Assembly: GCA_002314445.1 (NCBI GenBank)
Contig: DCFX01000061.1
Location: forward strand, 1-64,000
Length of the DNA stretch: 64,000 nucleotides
Reading direction: 5' to 3'
DNA from: Treponema sp. UBA1793
GTDB taxonomy: Bacteria > Spirochaetota > Spirochaetia > Treponematales > Treponemataceae
Shown: positions 52,401 through 60,344 of the stretch, piece after piece
Position numbering within the stretch: position 1 is the stretch's first letter
Layout of the letters: the number at the start of each line of letters is the position of its first letter
Position numbers and translations under genes: made by a program
The notes under the pieces: generated by a model
Told to the model about the DNA's origin: nothing
The model's input: the letters and a program-made list of their open reading frames with translations, nothing else
The model's database searches: none

Positions 52401-52986
52401 TCTGATGCATCGTCTCGAAAGAAACTTCGTCATATTTCTGGACTTCATGTGATGTGCGGAATCCGTCAAAGAAATGAAGAAAAGGAATGCGTGTGCGCAG
52501 TGTTGCAGAATGAGAGATAACCGCCATATCCTGTGCTTCCTGAACTGAATTGGAAGCGAGCATAGCCCATCCTGTCTGGCGGCATGCCATAACGTCGGAA
52601 TGATCGCCGAAAATCGACAATGCGTTTGTTGCAACTGCACGTGCAGCAATGTGGAAAACCGTGCTGGTAAGTTCTCCGGCGATTTTGTACATATTCGGAA
52701 TCATCAGGAGAAGGCCCTGTGATGCCGTAAAAGTCGAGCTTAAAGCACCTGCGGTAAGAGCTCCGTGAACAGTACCTGAAGCGCCGGCTTCTGATTGCAT
52801 TTCAACAACTGTAGGAACCGTCCCCCAGATGTTTTTCTCATTCTTTGCTGACAGGTCATCAGCAACCTCTCCCATCGGGCTGGACGGAGTAATAGGATAA
52901 ATTGAAATTACTTCGCTTAGTGAATGGGCTACACGTCCGACAGCTGTATTGGCGTCGAGCGTTACCTTTTGTTCTTCTGTTGCCAT
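49453..52986 (-). CDS. nifJ: Pyruvate:ferredoxin (flavodoxin) oxidoreductase
   Basis: 1177 residues, the single-chain homodimeric form. Domain order: pyruvate-binding (YPITPSSPMGE), gamma-like transferase region, CoA domain, two [4Fe-4S] motifs (CIQCGNCSLVCP and CTGCGLCVYSCP) at about residues 690-760, and the thiamine diphosphate domain (GDGWAYDIGFGGVDHVLAQ, EVYSNTGGQMSKATP). It turns pyruvate and CoA into acetyl-CoA, CO2 and reduced ferredoxin, the core of anaerobic sugar fermentation. AAGGA precedes the ATG at 52986. Confidence 0.97.
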   Translation of the reverse strand: MATEEQKVTLDANTAVGRVAHSLSEVISIYPITPSSPMGEVADDLSAKNEKNIWGTVPTVVEMQSEAGASGTVHGALTAGALSSTFTASQGLLLMIPNMYKIAGELTSTVFHIAARAVATNALSIFGDHSDVMACRQTGWAMLASNSVQEAQDMAVISHSATLRTRIPFLHFFDGFRTSHEVQKYDEVSFETMHQMVDDELVREHRARGLNPENPVIRGTSQNPDVYFQSREAVNKYYKTVPAVVQKEMDKFGKLTGRKYHLFDYVGAKDAKSVMIIMGSGADTAHETVEYLCKEKGKKVGVVKVHLYRPFEADKFLAAIPETAKKIVVLDRTKEPGSIGEPLYEDVCTAFSEAGRKAEIIGGRYGIGSKEFTPSMVIACFDNLDAKDKMLKHFTVGINDDVTKTSLKYDPNFFIAETGMTEAMFYGLGSDGTVGANKMAIKIIGNARPDLNAQAYFSYDSKKSGGITVSHLRFGKKVIRRPYLITSADFLACHKFAYMDVYDMLANVKEGGIFLLNSRFDKDSVWNELPVEQQKRILEKKVQFYVIDAFKIAEKAGMGNRINIVMLAAFFKISGVLKEDVAVEYMKKFIAKTYGKKGQDVVNKNISTIDMALAAVEKVDVSKLKASGSRHMELSIKNTNDPFIKNVLGAMAAQEGDKLPVSKLPADGTFPTATTQYEKRGIGENVSCWDAAACIQCGNCSLVCPHACIRMKTLTDDQVAKAPAGFKSAEIKPKAEPGKKVVLAISAEDCTGCGLCVYSCPVPAKALHLEPFTPEYKEQEAKNWNYFMDLPEVDPSGLNLGTAKGLAMKRPLFEFSGACAGCGETPYIKLVSQLFGDRAMIANATGCSSIYGGNLPTTPYAKNASGRGPVWSNSLFEDAAEFGFGMRLTTEKLAEYAGEVAVTAKGKGIAAKEIDAILANEQADDAAIELQRKNVAALKAAIKDNTDETAKELLSLSDHFIKRSNWVIGGDGWAYDIGFGGVDHVLAQGHNINILCLDTEVYSNTGGQMSKATPIGAVAKFAAAGKDIAKKDLGMIAMSYGYIYVAKIAMGANAVQAIKAIREAESYNGPSLIIAYSHCINHTINMTDGLKLQKQAVDCGLWPLYRYDPRLADQGKNPFQLDSKEPTYQLADYMYAEGRFKALKAANPERAALLLDKATAKAKRTWQEYDYLAKRTF

Positions 52987-53046
52987 TGTATCGTCCTTAT
53001 ACATAAAAAATTTATTGAATCAAAATCTGAGACAATTTGCTCTTTT

Positions 53047-53075
53047 ATTTTACACTGCTTACTGTGAATTGACAA
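53047..53075 (-). promoter_or_regulatory. Promoter of nifJ
   Basis: Minus strand TTGTCA (53070-53075), 17 bases, TAAAAT (53047-53052). The leader is about 54 bases. Confidence 0.6.
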
Positions 53076-53110
53076 GCAGTCTCACAATACTTACATCTCC
53101 TGTTTCCGGG

Positions 53111-53722
53111 CTATTCTTTTACATATGTCCATATCTTATGTTTCTGGTCAGGATTCACATGAAGTTTACTGAATAACTGCGGAACAGTAACAAACGTATA
53201 CCCTTCTGTTTTTAAAGTCGGAATAATTTTTTTGAGGGCTTCAACGGTATTCTGATTTCCTGTCATATCGTGAAGCAACACGATGGTACCGTCTTTTATG
53301 CCGGTAATTACCCGCTGTGCACGTTCCTCTGCAGATACACCTGGTTCCCAGTCTTCAACTCCCATTCCGCATATAAAAGGCATGGCAACCGCATCGTAAA
53401 GTGCATCGTTAAGCTTTATATACGGCGGACGGAAAAATAAAGGCCGCTCACCTGCATACTTTTCTATAACGTCGCATGTACGCGTAATTTCGTCCCTGAT
53501 TTCGCTTCCCGTCATCGTAGTCATGTCGGAATGCGTCCATGAATGGCATTCAATATCGCATCCGAGCGAAACCTGGCGCTGTATTACAGGCGCACAGTCT
53601 TCCGTAATATTCTGCCCGATAAGAAAAAACGACGCAGGAATCTGCTCACGCTCCAGAATGTCGAGCACCTGCGGCGTCGTTTCTGTATTCGGGCCGTCAT
53701 CAAAAGAAAGAGCTGCATACAT
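53111..53722 (-). CDS. Polysaccharide deacetylase (NodB/CE4)
   Basis: 203 residues. CE4 motifs are present: FDDGPN (catalytic and metal Asp), HSWTHSD (two metal His), RPPY and VLLHD. It removes N-acetyl groups from GlcNAc or MurNAc polymers. No signal peptide is evident, unusual for an envelope enzyme, so it may act on cytoplasmic oligosaccharides or use another route. GGAG precedes the ATG. Confidence 0.9.
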   Translation of the reverse strand: MYAALSFDDGPNTETTPQVLDILEREQIPASFFLIGQNITEDCAPVIQRQVSLGCDIECHSWTHSDMTTMTGSEIRDEITRTCDVIEKYAGERPLFFRPPYIKLNDALYDAVAMPFICGMGVEDWEPGVSAEERAQRVITGIKDGTIVLLHDMTGNQNTVEALKKIIPTLKTEGYTFVTVPQLFSKLHVNPDQKHKIWTYVKE

Positions 53723-53801
53723 ATCAAACTCCTGTAAATCATCTGCACCGGCAGTGTATCAAGAAAACACGCTCTGTTCACCGGAAACCTGCGGTACACA
53801 T

Positions 53802-54926
53802 TTAAAACTGCAATTCTCCGTTTCTCAGAATCATCTTCGTTGAACCGTCTTCATAGGAAAGCACGATTGTCGGATTCCGCACCACACCGTCAAGATGAAT
53901 AAGAGACGGCGCGTCGCTGTCGTAATTTTCTCCTATTGCAAAATGGCAAGTGCGGAATGCTTTCTCGTCTTCCAGCATATTTCCGGTTATAACTGCTGCA
54001 GGATTAAGCCCGATGCCGAGCTCGCCGATATTGCGTGCATTCCTCCGGTACACAGTTCCCATACCTTCAGGCAGCCTGCCGTCATTTTCCATGGTGATGG
54101 ATTTTTCTTCGGCATCCTGAATTGTTTTTTCCAGACGACTGGCTTCTGCACCACCTGTTATTTCTTTAACAAAGCCGCCTTCAACATGTACTGCAATCGG
54201 TGTTTCAAGCAGCGCATCTCCATCGCCGAATGTCATTGAACCGTCGTATATTATTTTACCAATCGTACCGAATGCAGGAGAGTTTCCACCCCTGCCGGAT
54301 GTTCCGACGACAGGACTTATAAAGACTTCACCGGAAGGAATATTTCCCCCGGTACCAGGTCTGGAAAAATCGCCGTTGTCATTGAGCGCTTTCCTGCCTT
54401 TCACAGGAACTACAACATCAGTTCCGCCGGAAGCGGTGACATGAACAGAGACTGCATGTTCATACAGCTGTTCCAGCGTTTCACAACGCCTTGCGAGTTC
54501 CGCATAATCTATCTGCACGGTACGCTCATACATTGACTGCGTAATACCCGGCGTCCATACTGCCCGCATTGTCTTCTTGCCGTAAAGCAAATAATCGAAA
54601 ATATGGTCGTATTCAATGCCGTGACTGTCTTTATACGGATGGGCCGCAGCATCAGGATCTTTCCCCAGTTTCACAGCGGAAACGGAAAAACAAACGTCGG
54701 GATTTGAAGCAATAGCAGCCAGCACCTCAGGATTTGCATTGTCGAAAGAACTTTTTGCAGGCTGGAATATGAGCACAGGCCGGCTGCCGGCATCCCGGGC
54801 CGCTTCAAACAGCCCGCGTGCAATAATATTCGTCTCAGGATTTGCAATAACAAGAACCCGTTCATTCTTTTGCACGCGGCATATATCGCGGATTACCGTC
54901 TGTGCCGGTGTTACATTTTCTTCCAT
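53802..54926 (-). CDS. M29-family aminopeptidase
   Basis: 374 residues, cytoplasmic. The N-terminal Rossmann-like part (ERVLVIANPETNIIARGLFEAARDAG) and the C-terminal metal region (GELGIGLNP, HFAIGENY, LIHLDGVVRNPTI) match AmpS/AmpT-like M29 peptidases; the HLDG pair supplies His and Asp ligands. It would remove N-terminal residues from peptides. No partner is evident. Confidence 0.82.
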   Translation of the reverse strand: MEENVTPAQTVIRDICRVQKNERVLVIANPETNIIARGLFEAARDAGSRPVLIFQPAKSSFDNANPEVLAAIASNPDVCFSVSAVKLGKDPDAAAHPYKDSHGIEYDHIFDYLLYGKKTMRAVWTPGITQSMYERTVQIDYAELARRCETLEQLYEHAVSVHVTASGGTDVVVPVKGRKALNDNGDFSRPGTGGNIPSGEVFISPVVGTSGRGGNSPAFGTIGKIIYDGSMTFGDGDALLETPIAVHVEGGFVKEITGGAEASRLEKTIQDAEEKSITMENDGRLPEGMGTVYRRNARNIGELGIGLNPAAVITGNMLEDEKAFRTCHFAIGENYDSDAPSLIHLDGVVRNPTIVLSYEDGSTKMILRNGELQF

Positions 54927-54999
54927 ATTTTATGCTGCCTCTATTTATTTCTATAATATACCTATAGACAATATAAGAAGCAACAGCGGACACTTCATG

Positions 55000-56892
55000 C
55001 TATTTTTTTTCTACCGGAACTTTGCTGCATTCAAACAAAACAAACTCATCAGAACCATCATTTGCCTTTTGTGTTAAACCTTTGCATAAAACTTTAGTTC
55101 CTTCGAGTTTGCGGAGTTCTTTGAACGTCGGAATTTCTGCCGGAGGAGGATTTCCTCCCTTACCGCGGCCGCCGTCATCGGGAGGATTATCTGCAGTTTT
55201 TCCTTCCATTCCGCCCTCAGGCTTTCTGCCCTTTTCGTCAGGAGGTTCCGGAAGGACTACTTTATACACTGTTCCCCCAATCGTTAAGTATACACCGGCA
55301 TCTTTTCCCTTCACGGATACCATACCTGTATATGATTTCATCTGATCAGGACCACCGCGCATTCCGGAACCTTCAGGCTTTCCCTGCATGTCCCGGCCTC
55401 CATGCATCTGCATACCTGGTGCGGTACCGTTCTGGAAGTTTCCATTCATATCTCCCCCACCGTTCGCCGGCTCTCCCTGCCTATCCCCTTTCTGAGGGCC
55501 TGTAACTGATGTATGCACAACACTGTACGGTACAAGTTTTCCACCGTCGGCAAGCGCAATCGTTTTTCCGCCGAAAATGGAGTTATCGTCATTATTAACG
55601 TCGTAGCGAATTGTATGTCCGTTCGATTTTATATTCAAAAGAGACGTATCAGTGTCTTTCAATGAAGCGACATATGAATCACCTGTTACATTCCATACAG
55701 AAGTTTTCTCGAGCGTGAGAGAAACAGTACCTTCATCCGCACTGTTTACCGTACCTGTATACACAGTACCGGCTGCAAGTACGAAATCCATGCTGCTTAT
55801 ACTGTCGCACACGATATCTCCCGTAAGCGTCTGATTGTGTGCAGTTAACAGGAATGTGCCGCCATTGCTGCCCGGACGCCCCCACCCGCGGAGCCCGTCG
55901 TTCCCCGAAACCTGAACAAGTGTTCCTGAAGGATAAACAAGGGAGCATCCGCTCAGGTCTGCTTTTGCATCGGTATTTGTTATATAAAAGAACGGTCCGT
56001 TGGAAACAGACGTGAGTTTTGAATTCTTTGCAGTAAAGACGCTTGTTCCAGTACCCGCGTCCCCTGAAAAACTCTGATACAGCATCACACCGTGCGTTCC
56101 CGCGCCAGTCAGATCACAGCCGTCAAGCGTAATTGAGTTTTTCCCCTCAATTGCCGCAATCTCAGCACCCTTTGCGCTGCCGGTAAGCCCGATAGCTGTG
56201 ATGGCTCCAGTCGAATAAATAGTTGGAGAGCCGTCTCCCGCTGTCGACACCTTTCCGCCTGTTACCAATATCGTTCCTTCACCACGATCGGTTGCAATTG
56301 CCGCACAGTGAGCTCCCTCCGTCGTAATGTCTATATCAGCTGCATGTATTGTGCCGCCGTATGTCGCATCAAGTCCGCGGGACGAATTACCCTTCGTATA
56401 TACTTTAAGCCCTGTTACCGTAATAACTGATTTGTTTCCTGTCGAAAATACCGCATTAGCTCCGTCTGCATCGGATGTAATCTGCACATTCTCAAGCGTA
56501 AGCTGAGATCCTCCGGTCGCAAGTGCAGCCGCGTTCATTCCGGTAAAATTGCTCTGGTCAGGATCAGCGGAATCTCCCGTTTTAGAAAGGACAATTCCAG
56601 AAAGAACAGCCGTTCCGCCGTTCAGCACGAGAACTACATTCTGTCCTGGCCTTATTGAACTGAGAGTCTTGTCCCTTACCGTGACTGATTTGCCGTCAAC
56701 AGTAAGAACGCCCGTAATGACTGCAATCTTTACATCATCATCAGGCCCTTTTCCGGGAACGTGTTCGTTCCTCCCCATTTCTGTTGTTGTATTGTCATTC
56801 CGAAACGAATCTTTCTGCCCGTGTGCAAACGCGCTGAACGGAACAGCAAGCGATGCGGCAAAAATAACTATAACCACTCTGTATTTTTTCAT
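55000..56892 (-). CDS. Large secreted beta-helix-like protein with a Pro/Gly-rich tail
   Basis: 630 residues. The signal peptide ends FSAFAHG. Residues about 100-400 are repeated short strands (LTLENVQITSD, ITVTGLKVYTKGN, IHAADIDITTEG, ITLDGCDLTGAG), which suggest a right-handed beta helix as in adhesins and polysaccharide-binding proteins. Residues about 480-590 are rich in Gly, Met, Pro, Asp and Lys. GGGGGA precedes the ATG at 56892. It is a likely surface protein; no enzyme motif was found. Confidence 0.7.
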   Translation of the reverse strand: MKKYRVVIVIFAASLAVPFSAFAHGQKDSFRNDNTTTEMGRNEHVPGKGPDDDVKIAVITGVLTVDGKSVTVRDKTLSSIRPGQNVVLVLNGGTAVLSGIVLSKTGDSADPDQSNFTGMNAAALATGGSQLTLENVQITSDADGANAVFSTGNKSVITVTGLKVYTKGNSSRGLDATYGGTIHAADIDITTEGAHCAAIATDRGEGTILVTGGKVSTAGDGSPTIYSTGAITAIGLTGSAKGAEIAAIEGKNSITLDGCDLTGAGTHGVMLYQSFSGDAGTGTSVFTAKNSKLTSVSNGPFFYITNTDAKADLSGCSLVYPSGTLVQVSGNDGLRGWGRPGSNGGTFLLTAHNQTLTGDIVCDSISSMDFVLAAGTVYTGTVNSADEGTVSLTLEKTSVWNVTGDSYVASLKDTDTSLLNIKSNGHTIRYDVNNDDNSIFGGKTIALADGGKLVPYSVVHTSVTGPQKGDRQGEPANGGGDMNGNFQNGTAPGMQMHGGRDMQGKPEGSGMRGGPDQMKSYTGMVSVKGKDAGVYLTIGGTVYKVVLPEPPDEKGRKPEGGMEGKTADNPPDDGGRGKGGNPPPAEIPTFKELRKLEGTKVLCKGLTQKANDGSDEFVLFECSKVPVEKK

Positions 56893-57055
56893 TGTATCCC
56901 CCATATCTTATATGATATATACACAATATCTATACCGCCCAAGGGGTTTCATATAATGCACATAATGTTTTGTTATGATAATCAAACTTAAAACAACGTA
57001 TGTTTATTATACATTTTTTGCAGACTTGCAAAAAAACAGATTTTCCCGCCTTTTA

Positions 57056-57164
57056 CAGAAAAACAGGGAGCTCCCGCCTGAAATAATTCCGCTGTGCTCC
57101 GGCTCGCCAGAATAGGCGAGAGTCGCACGCGGAATTATTTCAGGCTCCGCTCCCTGTTTTTCTG
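57056..57164. repeat. 109-base nested palindrome
   Basis: Three stacked arms: CAGAAAAACAGGGAG (57056-57070) with its complement at 57150-57164; CCTGAAATAATTCCGC (57077-57092) with 57129-57144; and an inner CTCGCC/GGCGAG (57103-57120). All arms are perfect. It lies in the 645-base gene-free region 56893-57537. Confidence 0.85.
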
Positions 57165-57214
57165 CATACACTGCCGGCAATCATTTACATTTCTATACAA
57201 ACCTGCCCAATGCT

Positions 57215-57334
57215 GAAATAATAAACAACATTTACAGGAACAAAACAACGGGAACCCCCTGTTGTACTGAAATAAAACAAGTGGTTTGAAGAACATTCTC
57301 CCTGTTTGTCAGAGAAAATGTTGTTTATTATTTC
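57215..57334. repeat. 120-base element with 19-base perfect terminal inverted repeats
   Basis: GAAATAATAAACAACATTT at 57215-57233 and its exact complement at 57316-57334. The inner 80 bases contain a smaller GGG/CCC stem and no gene. The layout is like a miniature mobile element, but I see no clear target-site duplication. Confidence 0.75.
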
Positions 57335-57473
57335 ATACGCTTTTGGAAAAATAATATTTTACACCTGGTATGCAGTTTTTTTTCCGAGCGTCATGTACTA
57401 ATAGATTACGTTTAAAAGAATCTAAAGACGGGGTCCAGGGGTGTTCCCTGGTCATGCTGGGAAAAGTAAGAGG

Positions 57474-57526
57474 TTTGGAGAGAGAGAAACACCGCTTTGA
57501 AAGTAGAGGGTTTCTCTCTCTCCAAA
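57474..57526. repeat. 17-base purine/pyrimidine inverted repeat downstream of the YidC-sulfatase gene
   Basis: TTTGGAGAGAGAGAAAC (57474-57490) and its exact complement (57510-57526), 19-base loop. It starts 12 bases after the stop codon of the minus-strand gene. No T run follows, so it is more likely an mRNA 3'-end stabiliser than a simple terminator. Confidence 0.7.
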
Positions 57527-57537
57527 TAAACATACAT

Positions 57538-60240
57538 TTATTGCTCGTCCTTTGCCTGCTTTATCTTTATCTCTGTCCAGTTATTCTCATCGAAAATATT
57601 ATCATGAACAGTAACCCAGTCGGACGGAGCTATTGACAGAGTATCCTTATTCTGCTGGGACGGAATCCAGTTCTTTGTGGTGGCGATCGTTACAAGATTC
57701 TTGCGGCCGCCGCTTGTAATTTCTTTACCGGTAAACGGATTAACAGGATCAGAGATAACGCCCTGTACGGCAAGTGTCGGGACATCCGCATTTGTCATAA
57801 AGGTGTCGTCAGTTTTAATATCTCCCGACGCATTAAAATCCTTTACCAGAAGCAGCGGGTGGCAGAATTCCCGCATAAAGGGGAGTTTTCTTTCTTTTTT
57901 GAAGGCACCGGTATATACATCACGCCCGTGATCAGCTGCAATGATGATGCGCGTATTATCGTATACGCCCTGAGCTTTCAGATAGGTTATCCAGTCGCCG
58001 AGACGGTGAATGGCCGCGGCGTTCCCATGATAATGTTCGCTTGATGCAAAAGGCGTTGTTCCTCTGTTCGTAACTGTTTCAACCGGTACATAATCAGGAG
58101 CCTGGCAGAGCACCGGATCATGTGCGGTGTCATTATCCATATAGGTAAACGTGTTCGTAACAGCGTCGGTTGCAGTAAGCTTCGGCAGGAAATCAAGCAC
58201 CGAATAACTGTTGAGGAACGTATTATTGCGTGACTGAACACTTGACGACGCCCAGTAATCACCATCGTTGTATACGGCTTTGCGGAGAAGAAGCGGCATA
58301 TCTTTCATAATGCCATACCATACGAAGTTACGTTTATTAAGCGTACTCTGCACGGCAGGCATGACACCTCCGTGCTCGCGGTACCATTCGGCTTTATATT
58401 TGCGCATGGTCTGGACAGTGTTTATCTTCTCCGGATAATTATGCATATAGCTCATGTCGCTTATCCAGCTGTAGCCTGCCCACGGCGCATCGGCCATTGT
58501 TGCAGTCCATCCGTTTTTTGAAAAAATACGGGGAAGGACGGCAAGCGCTTCGTCGTGCTTTTTCACGAGCGGCTCTGTATTACGCTTGTTCATTTCAAGC
58601 GGAGTATATTCGTATCCGCCGTAAAGGGCCGGCGCACCCTGCAATGTAAAAAAGCCGAATGAAACGGTATTCGGATAATAGGTAAAACCGCTGTATACTG
58701 ATTTCAGTTTCGGGTCTTCATCCATAATAGTGGGAAGGAAGCCGTTTATCGCCCTGTCGATCATTATGACAAAAACATTCTTTCCCGTTTTACTCAGATG
58801 AAATACAGGATCTACTCCCTCTTCCTGTTTCGGGGTATATACAGCGGCTAATTTCTGGAATTCTTTATTAATCTCGACGCTGTTCTTAATTCCGACGCCG
58901 AGGAGACCAACCGAAAAGATTGCCATAACATATGAAAGAATTTTCAACTGCTTATAATACAGAATCAGGATTATGGCCACGAAAACCAGGAACATCGCCA
59001 TACTGTTAAGCACCATATGACCTGCACTTGATTTAAATCCGTTTTCATTTTCAAAAATAAGAAGCGGCGAGATAAAACCATAATTGCCGGGAAACAGGAA
59101 TGCATTCACCACTGCGGCTACTGCCACGATGGCCACAATGGTTGCAAGATATGACTGAATCTTTTTCGGAAACAGAAGATAAATTGCAACGGGCCATATA
59201 AAGAAAGCTCCGACAGCCTGAAGAAAAGAATTATTAAGGAAGAAAAGAGGCGTTGTGTAATTATCTATGAAGGAAAATTCCTGAGGAGACGAAACAATAA
59301 CATTGCTCGGCGTGACGAATCCCGTAAGGATTGCAAACACAGCCGCTGAAAAAATAAATAATGCATTCCGGTAACCGTTATGATCGAGCAATCCCGAATG
59401 TTCTTTTGCAATGTTGCTTTTAATAAAGCGCCATAAAAAGGGAATAAACGGAACAAACAGGCTTATTGCAACAATATATCCCGCCTCTTCCAGAGATGTA
59501 CCCGTTATAATAAAATATGCATCGACTGCGAACAGCATCGCTATAATCGTAATGTAAAGGGCGCGTACAGGGTGACGCAGCTTATAATAGGCATTCTTTA
59601 CAAGAGAAAAAATATTATTCATTGTCCAGTACAGAACAAGACCTGCAGGGCTTCTGTACAGGACAACAAGAAATATAAGAGCCATTGCATACAGTTGAAT
59701 TTTATCACGGAGTTTAAATCCCCTTGTATAAATTTCGCCGGCAATTATATTAATCACGGTCATAGCAACAGGGAGCACATTTACGGGAAATGAGCCGATA
59801 TGGAACATTGCATCCTGGGCTCCCAAATCTTTAATAAACAGGAAACTTTCACCTCTCAGCTGCGGCAAATTGGACAAAAAGATGTATGCAGCAAGAAAGA
59901 AAGGAATCTGGATAAGAAGTCCGAACGAAGAGCGCAGTGCCATAATCGGATGATAATGGTTCTGCCTGTAAAAGGTAGAAAGCATCATGTACTGCTCGTC
60001 GCCTTTAAAAACAGCTTTTATACGTTTTATTCCCGGCTCAAGATGTTTCTGTGTATTCCGCTCCACCTGCTGCCAGTGCTCTGCAACAATATATAACGGC
60101 AGGCATATGAACGTAACCGCAATACTCACGCCGATAATAGAAACGCCGTGCCGGTAAAAAGTCGCATCAAACGCGACATACACTAATTCAATAATCTGAA
60201 TCAGAGGATAAATAATAATCGTGTACAAAACATTCCACAT
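57538..60240 (-). CDS. YidC/Oxa1-like membrane domain fused to a sulfatase/LTA synthase-like domain
   Basis: 900 residues. Residues 1-220 follow the YidC/Oxa1 fold: a first helix ending CLPLYI, a coiled cytoplasmic hairpin (residues 55-95), ALRSSFGLLIQIPFFLAAYIFLSNLPQLRGESFLFIKDLG and SPAGLVLYWTMNNIFSLVKNAYYK. Residues 225-455 add about eight more helices. Residues 485-870 are an alkaline-phosphatase-superfamily domain: D495 (VIMIDRAING), candidate nucleophile T532, NDTAHDP (H707) and ADHGRD (D770, H771). The Arg in YidC's first groove helix is Thr43 by my eye alignment, so insertase activity is doubtful. An envelope phosphoglycerol, phosphoethanolamine or sulfate transferase is the better guess. 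Confidence 0.82.
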   Translation of the reverse strand: MWNVLYTIIIYPLIQIIELVYVAFDATFYRHGVSIIGVSIAVTFICLPLYIVAEHWQQVERNTQKHLEPGIKRIKAVFKGDEQYMMLSTFYRQNHYHPIMALRSSFGLLIQIPFFLAAYIFLSNLPQLRGESFLFIKDLGAQDAMFHIGSFPVNVLPVAMTVINIIAGEIYTRGFKLRDKIQLYAMALIFLVVLYRSPAGLVLYWTMNNIFSLVKNAYYKLRHPVRALYITIIAMLFAVDAYFIITGTSLEEAGYIVAISLFVPFIPFLWRFIKSNIAKEHSGLLDHNGYRNALFIFSAAVFAILTGFVTPSNVIVSSPQEFSFIDNYTTPLFFLNNSFLQAVGAFFIWPVAIYLLFPKKIQSYLATIVAIVAVAAVVNAFLFPGNYGFISPLLIFENENGFKSSAGHMVLNSMAMFLVFVAIILILYYKQLKILSYVMAIFSVGLLGVGIKNSVEINKEFQKLAAVYTPKQEEGVDPVFHLSKTGKNVFVIMIDRAINGFLPTIMDEDPKLKSVYSGFTYYPNTVSFGFFTLQGAPALYGGYEYTPLEMNKRNTEPLVKKHDEALAVLPRIFSKNGWTATMADAPWAGYSWISDMSYMHNYPEKINTVQTMRKYKAEWYREHGGVMPAVQSTLNKRNFVWYGIMKDMPLLLRKAVYNDGDYWASSSVQSRNNTFLNSYSVLDFLPKLTATDAVTNTFTYMDNDTAHDPVLCQAPDYVPVETVTNRGTTPFASSEHYHGNAAAIHRLGDWITYLKAQGVYDNTRIIIAADHGRDVYTGAFKKERKLPFMREFCHPLLLVKDFNASGDIKTDDTFMTNADVPTLAVQGVISDPVNPFTGKEITSGGRKNLVTIATTKNWIPSQQNKDTLSIAPSDWVTVHDNIFDENNWTEIKIKQAKDEQ

Positions 60241-60344
60241 AGATAAAACCTTTATAAAATACTATTCTTTCTGAAGGACACTTAAAAAGTGTTCCCCATA
60301 TATCAGATAAAACACCTTTCAGATATACCTGTTACAAACAGATT

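Noticed and set aside
57333..57636. Short open frames over the intergenic palindromes
   Set aside because: No ribosome-binding site and no family; they cover the inverted repeat.
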